Assembly (NCBI GenBank): GCA_965208775.1
Contig: OZ242360.1
Coordinates: forward strand, 682,001 to 746,000
Direction: 5' to 3'
Length of the DNA: 64,000 nucleotides
Source of the DNA: JAPOVO01 sp026708165
GTDB lineage: Bacteria; Chloroflexota; UBA11872; VXNJ01
Below, piece by piece: positions 53,913 to 63,330 of the stretch. Within the stretch, counting starts at the first letter, position 1. Every line of letters begins with the position of its first letter. A program made the position numbers and the translations under genes. The notes under the pieces were generated by a model that was not told the DNA's origin, ran no database searches, and saw nothing but the letters and a program-made list of their open reading frames with translations.

Positions 53913-54836
53913 CTATGAAACCGGCGACAGATCCAGATAACGGCGACGGAACTCCTTGGCCCAACACGCTGATTCAGGCATACAAAGTAGGAGGTCGATC
54001 AGCGCCTCATACGTCGTGTGCCTGAGCAGAGACGCCGGTTCGTGCAGTTCGGCGCTCAGGCCCCCGATTGCGCGCTCAGCGGCGCTGTCGCCTTCACAGG
54101 AGATAACTACCACGTGCCCCCGGTCATACTCGCTGGTGCACCGAAGGCTGTGGGCTAGAAGCGCGTTTCGCCAAAGCTGGTTGGTCGCGGAACCTTTCAG
54201 CCGCTCCCAGGCGCCATTCTTGAATCCCGCCTCGGGGTCTTCGGTCAGCTCCACGTAGCGATCCGTGCAGTACCTCTTGGGGCTGAACGGCTCGGTGTAC
54301 TTTGTCTCGATACCAAGAAAAGCAGGCCGCCCGTCCCCGGTCACATACCGAACTATGGCGTCGAAGGCCGTGCGATCGTGGAGGTGCAGTTTCGGATCGG
54401 GCGCCCACTCGACAACGATGTTGAACACCCTTGCTACGTCCAGATCGAGCGTGGTTGACAAGGCTCTCGCCGCGGCGTCCGGCCACTCCCGGAGCGCACC
54501 GAACAGGTTGAAACAAAGCGGCATGGAGGACAGCATGTTTCGCGAAAGACGGTCCACAGCCAGCGTTCCCCCTTCAGCCCTGACCTCTTCGGCCCGAGTA
54601 CGGGCGTAATCCGCAATCCCCTCCGACAGGTAGTTCAGCCCCGGTTGTTTAGCCACGGCTTCCCACGGCAGCATGTTCCCGCGAGGGATGCCCCCGAGAC
54701 CTATTCCCGGCGGAACTTTGAGCACCGTCTCCCTATACCACGATTGCAGCCGGCGGTAGCTCGCCCGCCAGCGGGTGTCGCTCTTCACGGCAAGCGATGC
54801 ATCGTCCCAGCGCACGTACTCACTCCCCTGAGCCAT
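53913..54836 (-). CDS. PD-(D/E)XK nuclease-like protein (PGN_0703-type putative restriction endonuclease)
   Basis: A 307-residue cytoplasmic protein. A PD-(D/E)XK-like core is suggested by 'AFDAIVRYV' and 'AFLGIETKYTE' (Asp then Glu-x-Lys), in the order seen in the PGN_0703 group. No DNA methyltransferase, specificity subunit or other defence gene is nearby, so it is an orphan. It might be a housekeeping or solitary defence nuclease. Confidence 0.65.
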   Translation of the reverse strand: MAQGSEYVRWDDASLAVKSDTRWRASYRRLQSWYRETVLKVPPGIGLGGIPRGNMLPWEAVAKQPGLNYLSEGIADYARTRAEEVRAEGGTLAVDRLSRNMLSSMPLCFNLFGALREWPDAAARALSTTLDLDVARVFNIVVEWAPDPKLHLHDRTAFDAIVRYVTGDGRPAFLGIETKYTEPFSPKRYCTDRYVELTEDPEAGFKNGAWERLKGSATNQLWRNALLAHSLRCTSEYDRGHVVVISCEGDSAAERAIGGLSAELHEPASLLRHTTYEALIDLLLCMPESACWAKEFRRRYLDLSPVS

Positions 54837-55000
54837 ACTCCTCTAATCTCTCCACACCACGCTCAATCAGCCGCTTCGAACCATTCATACGAAGCTCAGG
54901 GCCCTGCCCTAACCCTAACTATCGCTCACGTTTCGGAATCCCGCCTAGCCTTGGGTCACTCCGGCCTTGCCACCCATCACATGGCCCAACTCAGCGCCGC

Positions 55001-55948
55001 TCACCCCCCGTGCAGGATTCGCTCCATCAGCTCCATGCTGGCCACGGAGCTTCGCAGGCTCGACCGCGGCTCGGCCCCGGTCTGCACACACTCGATGAAA
55101 TGCTCGTGCATGTCGACCACGCCGTCGATCACTATGTTCTCCTCGCTGCCCGCGATCTCCGAGGCATTGAGGATCGCCGGCTCCGCTTCGTCGTCGCTGA
55201 ACACTTCCCCAATTTCGGGCGGCCGGATGTACGCCGAGATCCCACGCCCATGCAGCTCGTAACGCAGATACCTAGCGCCTGCCGAGCGAATGAAATAGAA
55301 AACCCCCAAGGCCCCGTTGGCGAACTCGACCTGCGCCGAAAACGTGCTGTCCCAGTCCGTGAAATGGTTGTGTCGTGAGGTAGTCACCGATTTGACCTCG
55401 CCGCCTCCGAGAAACAGCAGCAGGTCCGACACGTGGATGCCGTCGTCGACCATCGGGTGAACGTCGAGCGGACCGGGTTCCGTGACAAAGTTCTTGTGAA
55501 ACTCGATCAGAAAGGTCGAAAGCCCGCCACGGGCGTTGATTTGCTCCAGTGCTGCCGTGATGACCTTCCCGTATCGCCGCTGGAAAGCTACCGCGCCCAC
55601 CCTGCTGTTCGCCTCGGCGGTCTGCGCGAGTTGCCTCGCCTCGTCCAGGTTCATACCCGGCGGCTTTTCGATGAATACGTGTTTTCCGGCGTTCAGGCAA
55701 TCGAGCGCGATCCGAGCGACGTGCATCGGCTGGGTCACGGCATACACGACGTCTATATCCACGGATTGGAGCATTTCCTTGTAATCCGTGAACCGGTGCG
55801 GAATCTCGAACCGGTCCGCTTTCTGCCGAAGCAACTCTTCGTCGAGATCGCAGGCCGCCACCAGTTCGACATCCTTCAACCGCTTGATGGCCGGATAGTG
55901 AATAGACGCCCCACGCCTGCCCGCTCCAATGGTCGCCGCCTTTATCAT
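55001..55948 (-). CDS. Gfo/Idh/MocA-family oxidoreductase
   Basis: A 315-residue NAD(P)-dependent sugar or inositol dehydrogenase. The Rossmann loop is 'ATIGAGRRGASIH', and the family signature 'HVFIEKPPGM' contains the catalytic Lys. A late 'DVHPMVDDGIHVSD' carries the usual His/Asp pair. GGAGAGG just before the ATG at 55948 supports this start over the longer frame. It follows the glycosidase-like gene by 66 bases on the same strand. Confidence 0.9.
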   Translation of the reverse strand: MIKAATIGAGRRGASIHYPAIKRLKDVELVAACDLDEELLRQKADRFEIPHRFTDYKEMLQSVDIDVVYAVTQPMHVARIALDCLNAGKHVFIEKPPGMNLDEARQLAQTAEANSRVGAVAFQRRYGKVITAALEQINARGGLSTFLIEFHKNFVTEPGPLDVHPMVDDGIHVSDLLLFLGGGEVKSVTTSRHNHFTDWDSTFSAQVEFANGALGVFYFIRSAGARYLRYELHGRGISAYIRPPEIGEVFSDDEAEPAILNASEIAGSEENIVIDGVVDMHEHFIECVQTGAEPRSSLRSSVASMELMERILHGG

Positions 55949-56014
55949 CTGCCTCTCCCGTTCACTGTTCGACGCATCCAGCGCCTGCCGTGCCCAACGG
56001 CTGCCCAAGACCCG

Positions 56015-57535
56015 CTATCCATCAAACTGAAACCCGTAAATCTCTGCCTCGCGGAGATGGAACTTCAGCTTCACGAAGCCCGGTATCTCATTGACGGTGG
56101 TCCGTCCCGACCACCTTACGTGGTGCTTCACGCTGTCGCCAGTAAAGCGCTCGGCATTCTCGCGTGAATACTCCTCCAGCACGTTGCCCTGACCGTCCAT
56201 TATCTCCACGTCGATGTATCCGCCCGGATCGCAGCGTCCGTTTATCAGCAGATGCGCGCCCGGCGAAAACACCGGCTTCGTCTCGATCCATCCCTCTCTC
56301 AGCGACGCCTCCAGCGACACGTAGCCGTCCCGCCGGAGCGTGGCGAGGCATAGATGATGTCCGTTCTGTGCAATCGTCGGGTCTCTGGTCTCAGGCGCGT
56401 CGATCCCCTCCGAGACACCCCATATCCACCAGTCATGATGGACGTTCATGCCGCCGTAGTAAAACCAGACCTCGTCTCCTACCTCGAACGGTTGATTGGG
56501 TGTCTCGACGCCGAATTGGTCGTAGCTTCCGTCACCCCCGCGCGGTAGGAAAGGCCGGTGCTCCAACATTCGGTTCCAGGAACGCCCGTCGCGGCTGTGA
56601 TGCAGGTACATGTCCAGCGTATTCGACACGAGATGAAATACGTTCAGCAGACCGAGGTGCATTTCGTCCGTCCGCCACGGCACAAACCCATAAAGGTGAT
56701 CGTCGAGATTGTCGCGGGAGTCCGGATCGAACCAGAGCTCAGGCTCGGGCCAGTTGAACAGATCGCGGGTCTCCGTTCGGTAGATACGTCTCCGAGTGCT
56801 CCACACTCCCGCCGGCTTGCTGGGAATCACGGGACCGCCCGGTCTGGCGCCGTACCGTCCGTAAAGAACGTATTTGTCGTCTATCGAGTCGTAAGTGAGG
56901 ATTTCCACATCGCCCAACCAGATGGGAAAAAGCGGATTTCCTTCCCAGGGCGTCCAGTCGATCCCGTCTGGCGAAAAGGCCATGCACAGGCCTTCGCGGT
57001 GACGGCCCGCCGGATTCCGCTTGGGCACGTTCACGTTCCAGGCGCGATGGTAGTAGACCGACTTGAATCTGCGTGAGGGATCAGTCTCTTTGGGATCCAA
57101 CAGTACCGAGCTGCACGAGGCCATTTCATACGGCGGATAGCTGAACACCGCGTTGGTGTCGTGGCCGTCTATCGTGAACTTGCCCAGCGGCGGCTTCTCC
57201 CAGTTAAGCCCGTCCGTCGAGCAAGCGTAGTAGATGCGGTTGCTTTGCATCTCCTTCGAATGTTCCCAGCCAAAGTAGTCGTAGTAGTCCTCGTACCAGC
57301 ACTTGAACAATCCGTCCTCGGGGTCCCTGATAACGTTGAAAGTCGGCGTGCGGAAGTAGGGGACCACCTCCCACGGCCTGTCCCGCTCGATAAGCGGATT
57401 CGCCGGATGCTTCTTCGGCGTATGCTGGCGCCTCGCGATGTTGTGCACCGCCCAGATCACGTCGTCGTCGATAAACAGCTGCCGCCTGTTTTCGATGTCT
57501 TTGTACATCCTGTCGTGCGTATAGGCGACGTTCAT
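56015..57535 (-). CDS. beta-propeller-like glycoside hydrolase relative (GH32/43/62 fold)
   Basis: A 506-residue protein of the kind often annotated only as hypothetical. Repeated blade-like signatures ('FKCWYEDYYDYF', 'YYACSTDGLNWEKP', 'GLCMAFSPDGIDWTP', 'YLHHSRDGRSWNR') fit a five-bladed propeller as in GH32/GH43/GH62; the acidic residues are at blade starts as needed for catalysis. No signal peptide. The last 100 residues form a beta-sandwich-like tail. It pairs with the following Gfo/Idh/MocA gene, suggesting cytoplasmic breakdown of a saccharide. Confidence 0.65.
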   Translation of the reverse strand: MNVAYTHDRMYKDIENRRQLFIDDDVIWAVHNIARRQHTPKKHPANPLIERDRPWEVVPYFRTPTFNVIRDPEDGLFKCWYEDYYDYFGWEHSKEMQSNRIYYACSTDGLNWEKPPLGKFTIDGHDTNAVFSYPPYEMASCSSVLLDPKETDPSRRFKSVYYHRAWNVNVPKRNPAGRHREGLCMAFSPDGIDWTPWEGNPLFPIWLGDVEILTYDSIDDKYVLYGRYGARPGGPVIPSKPAGVWSTRRRIYRTETRDLFNWPEPELWFDPDSRDNLDDHLYGFVPWRTDEMHLGLLNVFHLVSNTLDMYLHHSRDGRSWNRMLEHRPFLPRGGDGSYDQFGVETPNQPFEVGDEVWFYYGGMNVHHDWWIWGVSEGIDAPETRDPTIAQNGHHLCLATLRRDGYVSLEASLREGWIETKPVFSPGAHLLINGRCDPGGYIDVEIMDGQGNVLEEYSRENAERFTGDSVKHHVRWSGRTTVNEIPGFVKLKFHLREAEIYGFQFDG

Positions 57536-58063
57536 GAGCCTGCCCTCCGGAAAAGCCCGCCCTTACGTTGAGGATCGGCTAGGGTCGGCAACCGATCCGA
57601 GATATTAGATCAGTCGTCCCGCCTGACATGAGTCGTCGCTCGAACAATCGGCGCGGGGCGCGTGGACAAATGCGATCGAACATTGTGCAAGCCACTTAGA
57701 TCGACGCGGAGTCGGCCATCCCGGACTCAGGTTTTGGCGCCCACCACAACCGTCACGGGAGTGTTGGCGTCGGCAATCACCTTCGCCGGTGGGACACTGT
57801 CCCCCGAGTTCCTCCCCGATTCCACTCTCGAACGTCGACGCCTTCTGCAAATCCTGAGCGATATGGCTGCGCAATCCCCTCTTAATCAGAGCCATCGGTT
57901 CCACTAAGCTATCCCGCGGGACAAGAGCGGCTGGTGCCCCAAGGCCATTGGCCTGTCTTGCCGGCTTAGGTAACGAGCCGAAGTCGGAGGCACTCCCCAG
58001 ATTCAACGCAAGGACGACAGTATCGACTATCTACCTCTAACCCCCGGCAAGCTGTCTTCTGGA
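57536..58063. other. intergenic region
   Basis: About 530 bases between the glycosidase-like gene and the second glycan locus. ORFs on both strands lack ribosome sites and family features. It may be a gene remnant, but nothing could be recognised. It should hold promoters for both flanking units. Confidence 0.5.
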
Positions 58064-58897
58064 ATGAAGCAACTGGGCCCGCGGCGCATCTGGGTGTGGG
58101 GATCCATCGCCGTTGCACTCGCGGCTGTCCTTGTAATTCTGGTGCTATTGGTTCAGAACCGCTTTAGCGTCATCCAGCCGGCGAGCGACTTGCGAAGCTA
58201 CGCGCATGTCCCGGCTGCCCTTGCCGAACCCGCGTTCTACGCGGGGCCAGTCGCATCCGGAATGGTGATCGATCAGGAACTGTTCCTCACGGAAGAGGAT
58301 ATTGCAATCCGTATCTGGCTTGGCTCCGCCTACGTAGGACAGCACGCTCGTGCGCGGATCGAGCTGCTCGCAGGCCCGGAGGGTCCGAGTCTGCGTTCGG
58401 CGACGGTTGACGTACCGCCGGAACCGCGGCAACTCGTCGTTCGCATCGCGCCGCCCCCGCAGAGCAGCGAGTACGGCCCCGACGGCAAGGCTCTTTTCCG
58501 CATCGCGCCAATAGCTGGTTCCCGTCCGATTCGCGTAGGGATGGCGCAAGGTGAAACCTACCGCCCCGGACGGGCGTTCATCGGCGGCGAACCGCTGGCC
58601 GAAGGCGAGGATTTCATGTTCGAGGTTGCGCAGGCAGCTCCTCTGGACAAGGTCTGGTCGGCGGTTTGGCGCCAGATCGACGGTAACGCCCTCCCGCAGC
58701 GCTTTGCCGTTGCGACGATCTCGATAGCGTTAGCTGCGACCCTGGCCGCGCGCGTATCGGCACGCGCCCGGAGAACCCACGCGGTGCTGTTTGTGGCGCT
58801 GGCCGCCACCGTTGCTGCCGCCATCATCGTGGTTGATCGTACGCCGTTAGACGTGTTTCCGGGGCCGGGGTTCACTCCCGACGTAGTCCTGCGTTAG
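58064..58897 (+). CDS. membrane protein with extracellular beta domain and C-terminal helices
   Basis: A 277-residue protein. Helix 1 (residues about 9-29) is followed by an extracellular segment ('EEDIAIRIWLGSAYVG', 'QLVVRIAPPPQ') and two C-terminal helices. The layout matches the proteins at 31272 and 61470. First gene of four closely spaced or overlapping plus-strand genes. Family not recognised. Confidence 0.6.
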   Translation: MKQLGPRRIWVWGSIAVALAAVLVILVLLVQNRFSVIQPASDLRSYAHVPAALAEPAFYAGPVASGMVIDQELFLTEEDIAIRIWLGSAYVGQHARARIELLAGPEGPSLRSATVDVPPEPRQLVVRIAPPPQSSEYGPDGKALFRIAPIAGSRPIRVGMAQGETYRPGRAFIGGEPLAEGEDFMFEVAQAAPLDKVWSAVWRQIDGNALPQRFAVATISIALAATLAARVSARARRTHAVLFVALAATVAAAIIVVDRTPLDVFPGPGFTPDVVLR

Positions 58898-58901
58898 CCG
58901 G

Positions 58902-60173
58902 ATGAGCGGCCGTGGTTTTATCGTCGTTGCGGCGCTATGCGCGGCATATCTGGTAGCTCGGGCCGCCACACAACCCCCGAGCTTCGACTTCGACGAGTCC
59001 GCGCACTTAGGAACAATTGCACAAATACGCGGGTTCAACGGTCTCGCACCCGCGGAGTTATTCCCGGACGTGCTTCTTGTTCCCGGGACAATCGAGCCGA
59101 GGTTCCACTCATTCCCACCGCTGCCCTACCTCCTGATGGCAGGCTTAACGGCGGTTGCGCAAACGGAACCAACACAATCGGGAGTGCTGGGCATTGCCCG
59201 AGCATTCTCGGCTGCGATGGCCATCATTGCCGTGATCAGCGCCGGCATCGCCGCGCGCAGCCTCCAGACGCGTGGGGCCACCTGGAGCGCATCCGCGGCC
59301 GTGACAGCCGGACTGACGCTGATGCCCGGAGTGCACTCATTAGGCGCCAGCGTCACCGCCAGCACCTGGGCCTTGGCCGGCGTCGCCCTTACCACGGCGG
59401 CGACCGCTTGGGCCGCCCGGCGCGGCTGGTCATGCGGCCCTACGCTGACGGTGGCCGCTTGTGCCGCTTTCGTAGTGGCGGTGCGGGCTAGCGCCTACCC
59501 GGTGCTGCTGCTCATCCCGTTGGCCATGATCCTGGCGCGTCTAAATCCCAAAGCGGCGACGATACGCCTTGGCGTCATTGCCGTTGTGGTGGCGGCGGTC
59601 AACGGCTGGTGGCTCGTTCGCGCCGGTCTCGTGACAGGCGATCCCCTGGGCGCCGGCGTCTACCTGGCAACGGTCTCGGATGCCGGGCATTGCAACATTG
59701 CCCGAGAAAGCGAAGAATGGTGCCGCGCGGCATCAGGCCTCTGGCCCGCATGGTCATTGCTGACCTCTACAGACATATTTTGGGTTTATCTTTCACGAAT
59801 GCTGGTACGAAAGACTTGGATCGATCCGCTTACAATCGGGCTTTGGTTTTCGATGGTCTTGGTTCCCATGATTGTCATAGTCGCTGCACGGCTACGCCGC
59901 GACCGAATCACGGTAGCGCCATTCCTTCCATTCGTTGCGATAAGTGGCATAGTTATGCTGGCAATCGCCTTTTTTCTCGCCGTGACGCTGGCCGGCGACA
60001 TCGGCTGGTCTGTCTACGCGCGAGACACGTTTATTGCGTCCATCCCGCTGGTGGCGGCAGTCGCGGCACTCGCCGCGGCCCGTCGTGACCGGCTGCGCGC
60101 GGTCTTCTTCGGGGCGGGCCTCGCCTTCGCGGCGGCCGCCAACGCCGGGTTTTTGCTGGCGGTGTTGTCGTGA
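58902..60173 (+). CDS. GT-C (PMT/ArnT-like) membrane glycosyltransferase
   Basis: A 423-residue membrane protein with about ten helices. After helix 1 comes 'SFDFDESAHLG', where the acidic pair is in the position of the catalytic Asp of PMT/ArnT-type enzymes that use polyprenyl-phosphate sugars. It starts four bases after the previous gene ends and overlaps the next by four (GTGA). It lacks a soluble catalytic domain, as expected for GT-C enzymes. Confidence 0.7.
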   Translation: MSGRGFIVVAALCAAYLVARAATQPPSFDFDESAHLGTIAQIRGFNGLAPAELFPDVLLVPGTIEPRFHSFPPLPYLLMAGLTAVAQTEPTQSGVLGIARAFSAAMAIIAVISAGIAARSLQTRGATWSASAAVTAGLTLMPGVHSLGASVTASTWALAGVALTTAATAWAARRGWSCGPTLTVAACAAFVVAVRASAYPVLLLIPLAMILARLNPKAATIRLGVIAVVVAAVNGWWLVRAGLVTGDPLGAGVYLATVSDAGHCNIARESEEWCRAASGLWPAWSLLTSTDIFWVYLSRMLVRKTWIDPLTIGLWFSMVLVPMIVIVAARLRRDRITVAPFLPFVAISGIVMLAIAFFLAVTLAGDIGWSVYARDTFIASIPLVAAVAALAAARRDRLRAVFFGAGLAFAAAANAGFLLAVLS

Positions 60174-61516
60174 CCCGTACAGCCGCGCCGGTTGCCGGAA
60201 GCCATGACCAACGTGCATCCATCTTGACTGCCCAGACGCAGCAGCGCCTCGTCACCGCGCTGATCGTCTTGGCAACGCTCAACGCGCTTCTGTGGTCGTT
60301 TGTAGGTGGCCCGGGATCAGGCGGTCCGGACGAGCCTTCTCACTTCGGTGTAGTAAGCAAGATGGTTGCCACGGGTGGCCTTGCCGAGTTCGACGGATAC
60401 TCGCCGGGTGCTTTCGCCGCGGGACCCGTTCGCGCGCAGGTAGCGCATGAGATCACTCCAAACGCCTACGCCATCCCGGTCGCCGCCGTCATCGGACTCA
60501 TCGGCTCCGACGACGTTGCCTTCAACATCCACGTGGCGAAGCTTTTCAGCGTTGCCCTTTACCCCCTGACCCTGTGGCTCGCGTTTCTGACTTTTCGACG
60601 GTTATTCCCAGACTCAACCGCGGCTCCAGTCTGGGGGGTGGGAGTCATGGCCACCGTTCCAATGTTCACGCTAGTCCATTCGTATTACACGAATGACGCT
60701 CCTGCGATTGCCGTCGGTACACTCGCTACCTATTCAATCGTCCGCGCCGCGCAGAGCCGGTTTGCGCGCCGAGACGTTCTACTCGTCGGAGTGGCCCTCG
60801 GTCTCGTAGGGCTTCACAAATACACTGGATTTCTTGCCTTTCCTGCGTTTGGGATAACGCTCCTATGGAGTCTGTGGCGACGTCCGTCTCGCCTGATACA
60901 AACAGCGGTACTGGTCCTCGGGATAGCGGCAACCATATGCTCGTGGTGGTACATCAGAAACTGGGTCCTCTACGGAGATCCAATTGGCGTCGCGTTTACG
61001 CAGGCTGCCGTGGACGCATCCGGCGCGGCTCCTGTGCCCCCAAGGACGCGAGGCTTGAATCCGGTCGAGTTTTTGCAGGAATCTGACTGGCTAGGCGAGA
61101 ACTTTGCCACGTTCTGGGCAGGCTGGGGACTGGAGAAGCTCAAGCTGCCGGGTGGCGTCTATCTGACGTTTCTGGCCCTGCTTGTGATCGCATCCATAGG
61201 CCTCGTCAGTCGTGCAATTCGCGCAGGCAGACAGGCGCTTTCCGCCGGACCGCCGTTGCTTTTAATCATGGCGATACTGCATCTCGGCCTCTGGAGCGTC
61301 AGCTTTTGGAGTAGCTACACGGTCGACGTCGCGTTGAGCGGTCGATACGTCTATCCCACGTTTGCAGCCTTCGTCGCCCTGATGATCGGCGGGCTATCGG
61401 GCGTCTTCGCCTGGCGCGGTCGCATGGAATCAGTAGTAATGTTGGGCGTCCCCATTATGCTCGCGGCAAATGGGGTTTACTTCGTTAACACGCTCCTTCG
61501 TGACATTCTGGACTAA
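60170..61516 (+). CDS. GT-C membrane glycosyltransferase, second copy
   Basis: A 448-residue protein with about eleven helices. Its first external loop has 'GGPDEPSHFG', the Asp-Glu pair expected at the GT-C active site, and the later 'VHSYYTNDAPAI' resembles that of GT39/83 proteins. It is coupled to the previous gene by a GTGA overlap. The two GT-C enzymes probably add different sugars to one surface glycan. Confidence 0.7.
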   Translation: MTRTAAPVAGSHDQRASILTAQTQQRLVTALIVLATLNALLWSFVGGPGSGGPDEPSHFGVVSKMVATGGLAEFDGYSPGAFAAGPVRAQVAHEITPNAYAIPVAAVIGLIGSDDVAFNIHVAKLFSVALYPLTLWLAFLTFRRLFPDSTAAPVWGVGVMATVPMFTLVHSYYTNDAPAIAVGTLATYSIVRAAQSRFARRDVLLVGVALGLVGLHKYTGFLAFPAFGITLLWSLWRRPSRLIQTAVLVLGIAATICSWWYIRNWVLYGDPIGVAFTQAAVDASGAAPVPPRTRGLNPVEFLQESDWLGENFATFWAGWGLEKLKLPGGVYLTFLALLVIASIGLVSRAIRAGRQALSAGPPLLLIMAILHLGLWSVSFWSSYTVDVALSGRYVYPTFAAFVALMIGGLSGVFAWRGRMESVVMLGVPIMLAANGVYFVNTLLRDILD

Positions 61517-62363
61517 ATTAGCCCCGGGCCGCTCTTTGCTTTGGCGTAGATTCCGTCAGGGCGCTCTTGTTTCCGTCGTCGCGGCCTCCCTCGTCTGGAT
61601 CGTCTATCTTGCAATGCAACCAGTCCACGTCCCTGTGTTCGAGATGTCGACGGAACTCACCAGCCGGTATACCCAGGTACTCACTGGAGTCAAAGGCCAG
61701 ACGTTCGTCGCACCATCGGACAATCTGTCTCGGATAGACGTTTGGTTCAGAACCGAGGTGGAGCCTGGTGAAGACGTGGGCATCATTTTCTCGCTGCATC
61801 GCGGCGTCGGTTCCGGCAACGAGATCGCGTCGCAGACCATCGTCGTCCGGGAATCCAGGGACGAGTTGCGGGCGCGAGTGTCATTTGATCCCGCTCTGAT
61901 TTCGAAAGGCGACCGTCTCTACCTGAGGTTGACAACCGTTCTCAGTTCGCCCCGAACGCATTTGTTTTTCGCCTACTTTCGCGAAGACGTCTACCAGGAC
62001 GGTGAGCTTCGCGAGCTCGATCGGATAGATGTCGTCGGGCAGGATCTCAGGTTCAAGCTCTTCCGAGACCCCCATCTCCCTAAGCCGCTGGCGTGGGCCG
62101 AAGCGCCCATTGCCCGCGCCATCGAGGCGGCCGGGGAATCAGCCGGTCCCCCGCCGTGGAGTGTCGCGCTAACCATGACCGTCATAGGTACGCTCGCGTT
62201 GGCGGTAATCGTCGTCAGCGCCGTACTGGCGTGGCCCAGGCTCGTCGGTGGCTCGGGATTTGGAAGCGCCTTGGGGGGCGTGATCGTTCTGATTGCGATC
62301 ATCCTTGCCATTGTGGCGCACGGAGAAGCGCCGATCGGCAAGCTCGTCGTTCAACTCTCCTAG
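61470..62363 (+). CDS. membrane protein with extracellular beta domain and C-terminal helices
   Basis: A 297-residue protein. A basic head and helix 1 ('VVAASLVWIVYLAM') lead to a beta-rich external domain ('LSRIDVWFRTEVEPGEDVGI', 'LRARVSFDPALIS'), then two helices. Third member of the group with 31272 and 58064. The ATG at 61470 overlaps the previous gene by 47 bases; a GTG at 61500 is a possible shorter start. Confidence 0.6.
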   Translation: MGFTSLTRSFVTFWTKLAPGRSLLWRRFRQGALVSVVAASLVWIVYLAMQPVHVPVFEMSTELTSRYTQVLTGVKGQTFVAPSDNLSRIDVWFRTEVEPGEDVGIIFSLHRGVGSGNEIASQTIVVRESRDELRARVSFDPALISKGDRLYLRLTTVLSSPRTHLFFAYFREDVYQDGELRELDRIDVVGQDLRFKLFRDPHLPKPLAWAEAPIARAIEAAGESAGPPPWSVALTMTVIGTLALAVIVVSAVLAWPRLVGGSGFGSALGGVIVLIAIILAIVAHGEAPIGKLVVQLS

Positions 62364-62381
62364 CGTCGGATTCCCCCTGCG

Positions 62382-63308
62382 CTAGAGCTTGCGCCAACCT
62401 CGAATCGCTTCGGCCAGAAGGCCGAGGCTGAAGACCTGCACGCCAACCAGAAATCCCACCGCGGCGACAATCACGAGCGCCGTAAGGCCCACAAACGCCC
62501 AGACGGCAAGCATCGCCAGCGCGAATGCCCACACCCCGGCCGCCAGCATGAGAAACAGTTTGATCGGATTATGTCGGACTATCACTTGCACCAGAATCTG
62601 CGCCATACGCAGCGAGTCTCTAAACAACCGGACTTTCGACTGTCCCACTCGTTTGCGGTAATCGGTGGGCGCAAAGGCGACCGCCCTCGCGTCGCTAATC
62701 ATCGCGAGCGTTAGCCCGGTGGTAAAACTGAATCCCGGACTCAAGAATCCAAAGTACTTAAGGCAGTCTTCCTTCTTGAAAATCCGAAAGCCCGAATTGA
62801 CATCCGGCACGTGGCGTCCTACGACGAAGCTGGCGAACCACCGCAACCCCGAGCGGGCTAAGGCGCGCAAGCCGCGACCGCGGAAGTTCGGGCCGGTACG
62901 CTCCGCAATTACCATGTCGAAGTGTTCAGCCAAACTAACAAGATCCTTGACTGCGGTCGGCGGATACGTGCCGTCCGCGTCGCAGATCATTACGTGCTCA
63001 AAACGGGCGGCAACAATGCCGCGCCGCAGGGCCAGGCCGTAGCCCTGGTTTTGCGGTGATGACACCACCATGGCTCCCGCCTCGCTCGCTTCACGAGCTG
63101 TCGCGTCCGAAGACCCGTCGTCCACGACCAGGATTTCAAAATCTGCGCGTGCGTCTGGCGTTGCTCGGATGACGGCCGGCTCAGAAGGCAAGCTCGCCTC
63201 GAAGGCCGCTGCAAAGTCCCTCACAACATCACCGACCGCGCCCTCTTCGTTATAAGCCGGTATCACCAGCGAAACACCTCTGATCACGCCAACCCTCGCC
63301 TCGGCCAT
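62382..63308 (-). CDS. glycosyltransferase family 2 (polyprenyl-phosphate glycosyltransferase-like)
   Basis: A 308-residue GT-A enzyme. The nucleotide site is 'SLVIPAYNEEGAV' and 'VVDDGSSDAT', the metal site 'CDADGTYPP'. Two C-terminal helices (about 255-300) anchor it, as in DPM1/GtrB-like proteins that make polyprenyl-phosphate sugars; it may feed the GT-C enzymes next door. The ATG at 63308 lies 22 bases after the upstream methyltransferase stop, so the longer frame is rejected. Confidence 0.88.
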   Translation of the reverse strand: MAEARVGVIRGVSLVIPAYNEEGAVGDVVRDFAAAFEASLPSEPAVIRATPDARADFEILVVDDGSSDATAREASEAGAMVVSSPQNQGYGLALRRGIVAARFEHVMICDADGTYPPTAVKDLVSLAEHFDMVIAERTGPNFRGRGLRALARSGLRWFASFVVGRHVPDVNSGFRIFKKEDCLKYFGFLSPGFSFTTGLTLAMISDARAVAFAPTDYRKRVGQSKVRLFRDSLRMAQILVQVIVRHNPIKLFLMLAAGVWAFALAMLAVWAFVGLTALVIVAAVGFLVGVQVFSLGLLAEAIRGWRKL

Positions 63309-63330
63309 CGCGAATACTCGGCGGGCGCCA

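Noticed and set aside
57605..58006. 133-residue minus-strand ORF in the 57.5-58.1 kb gap
   Set aside because: No ribosome site, odd composition and no domain; kept as unassigned intergenic sequence.
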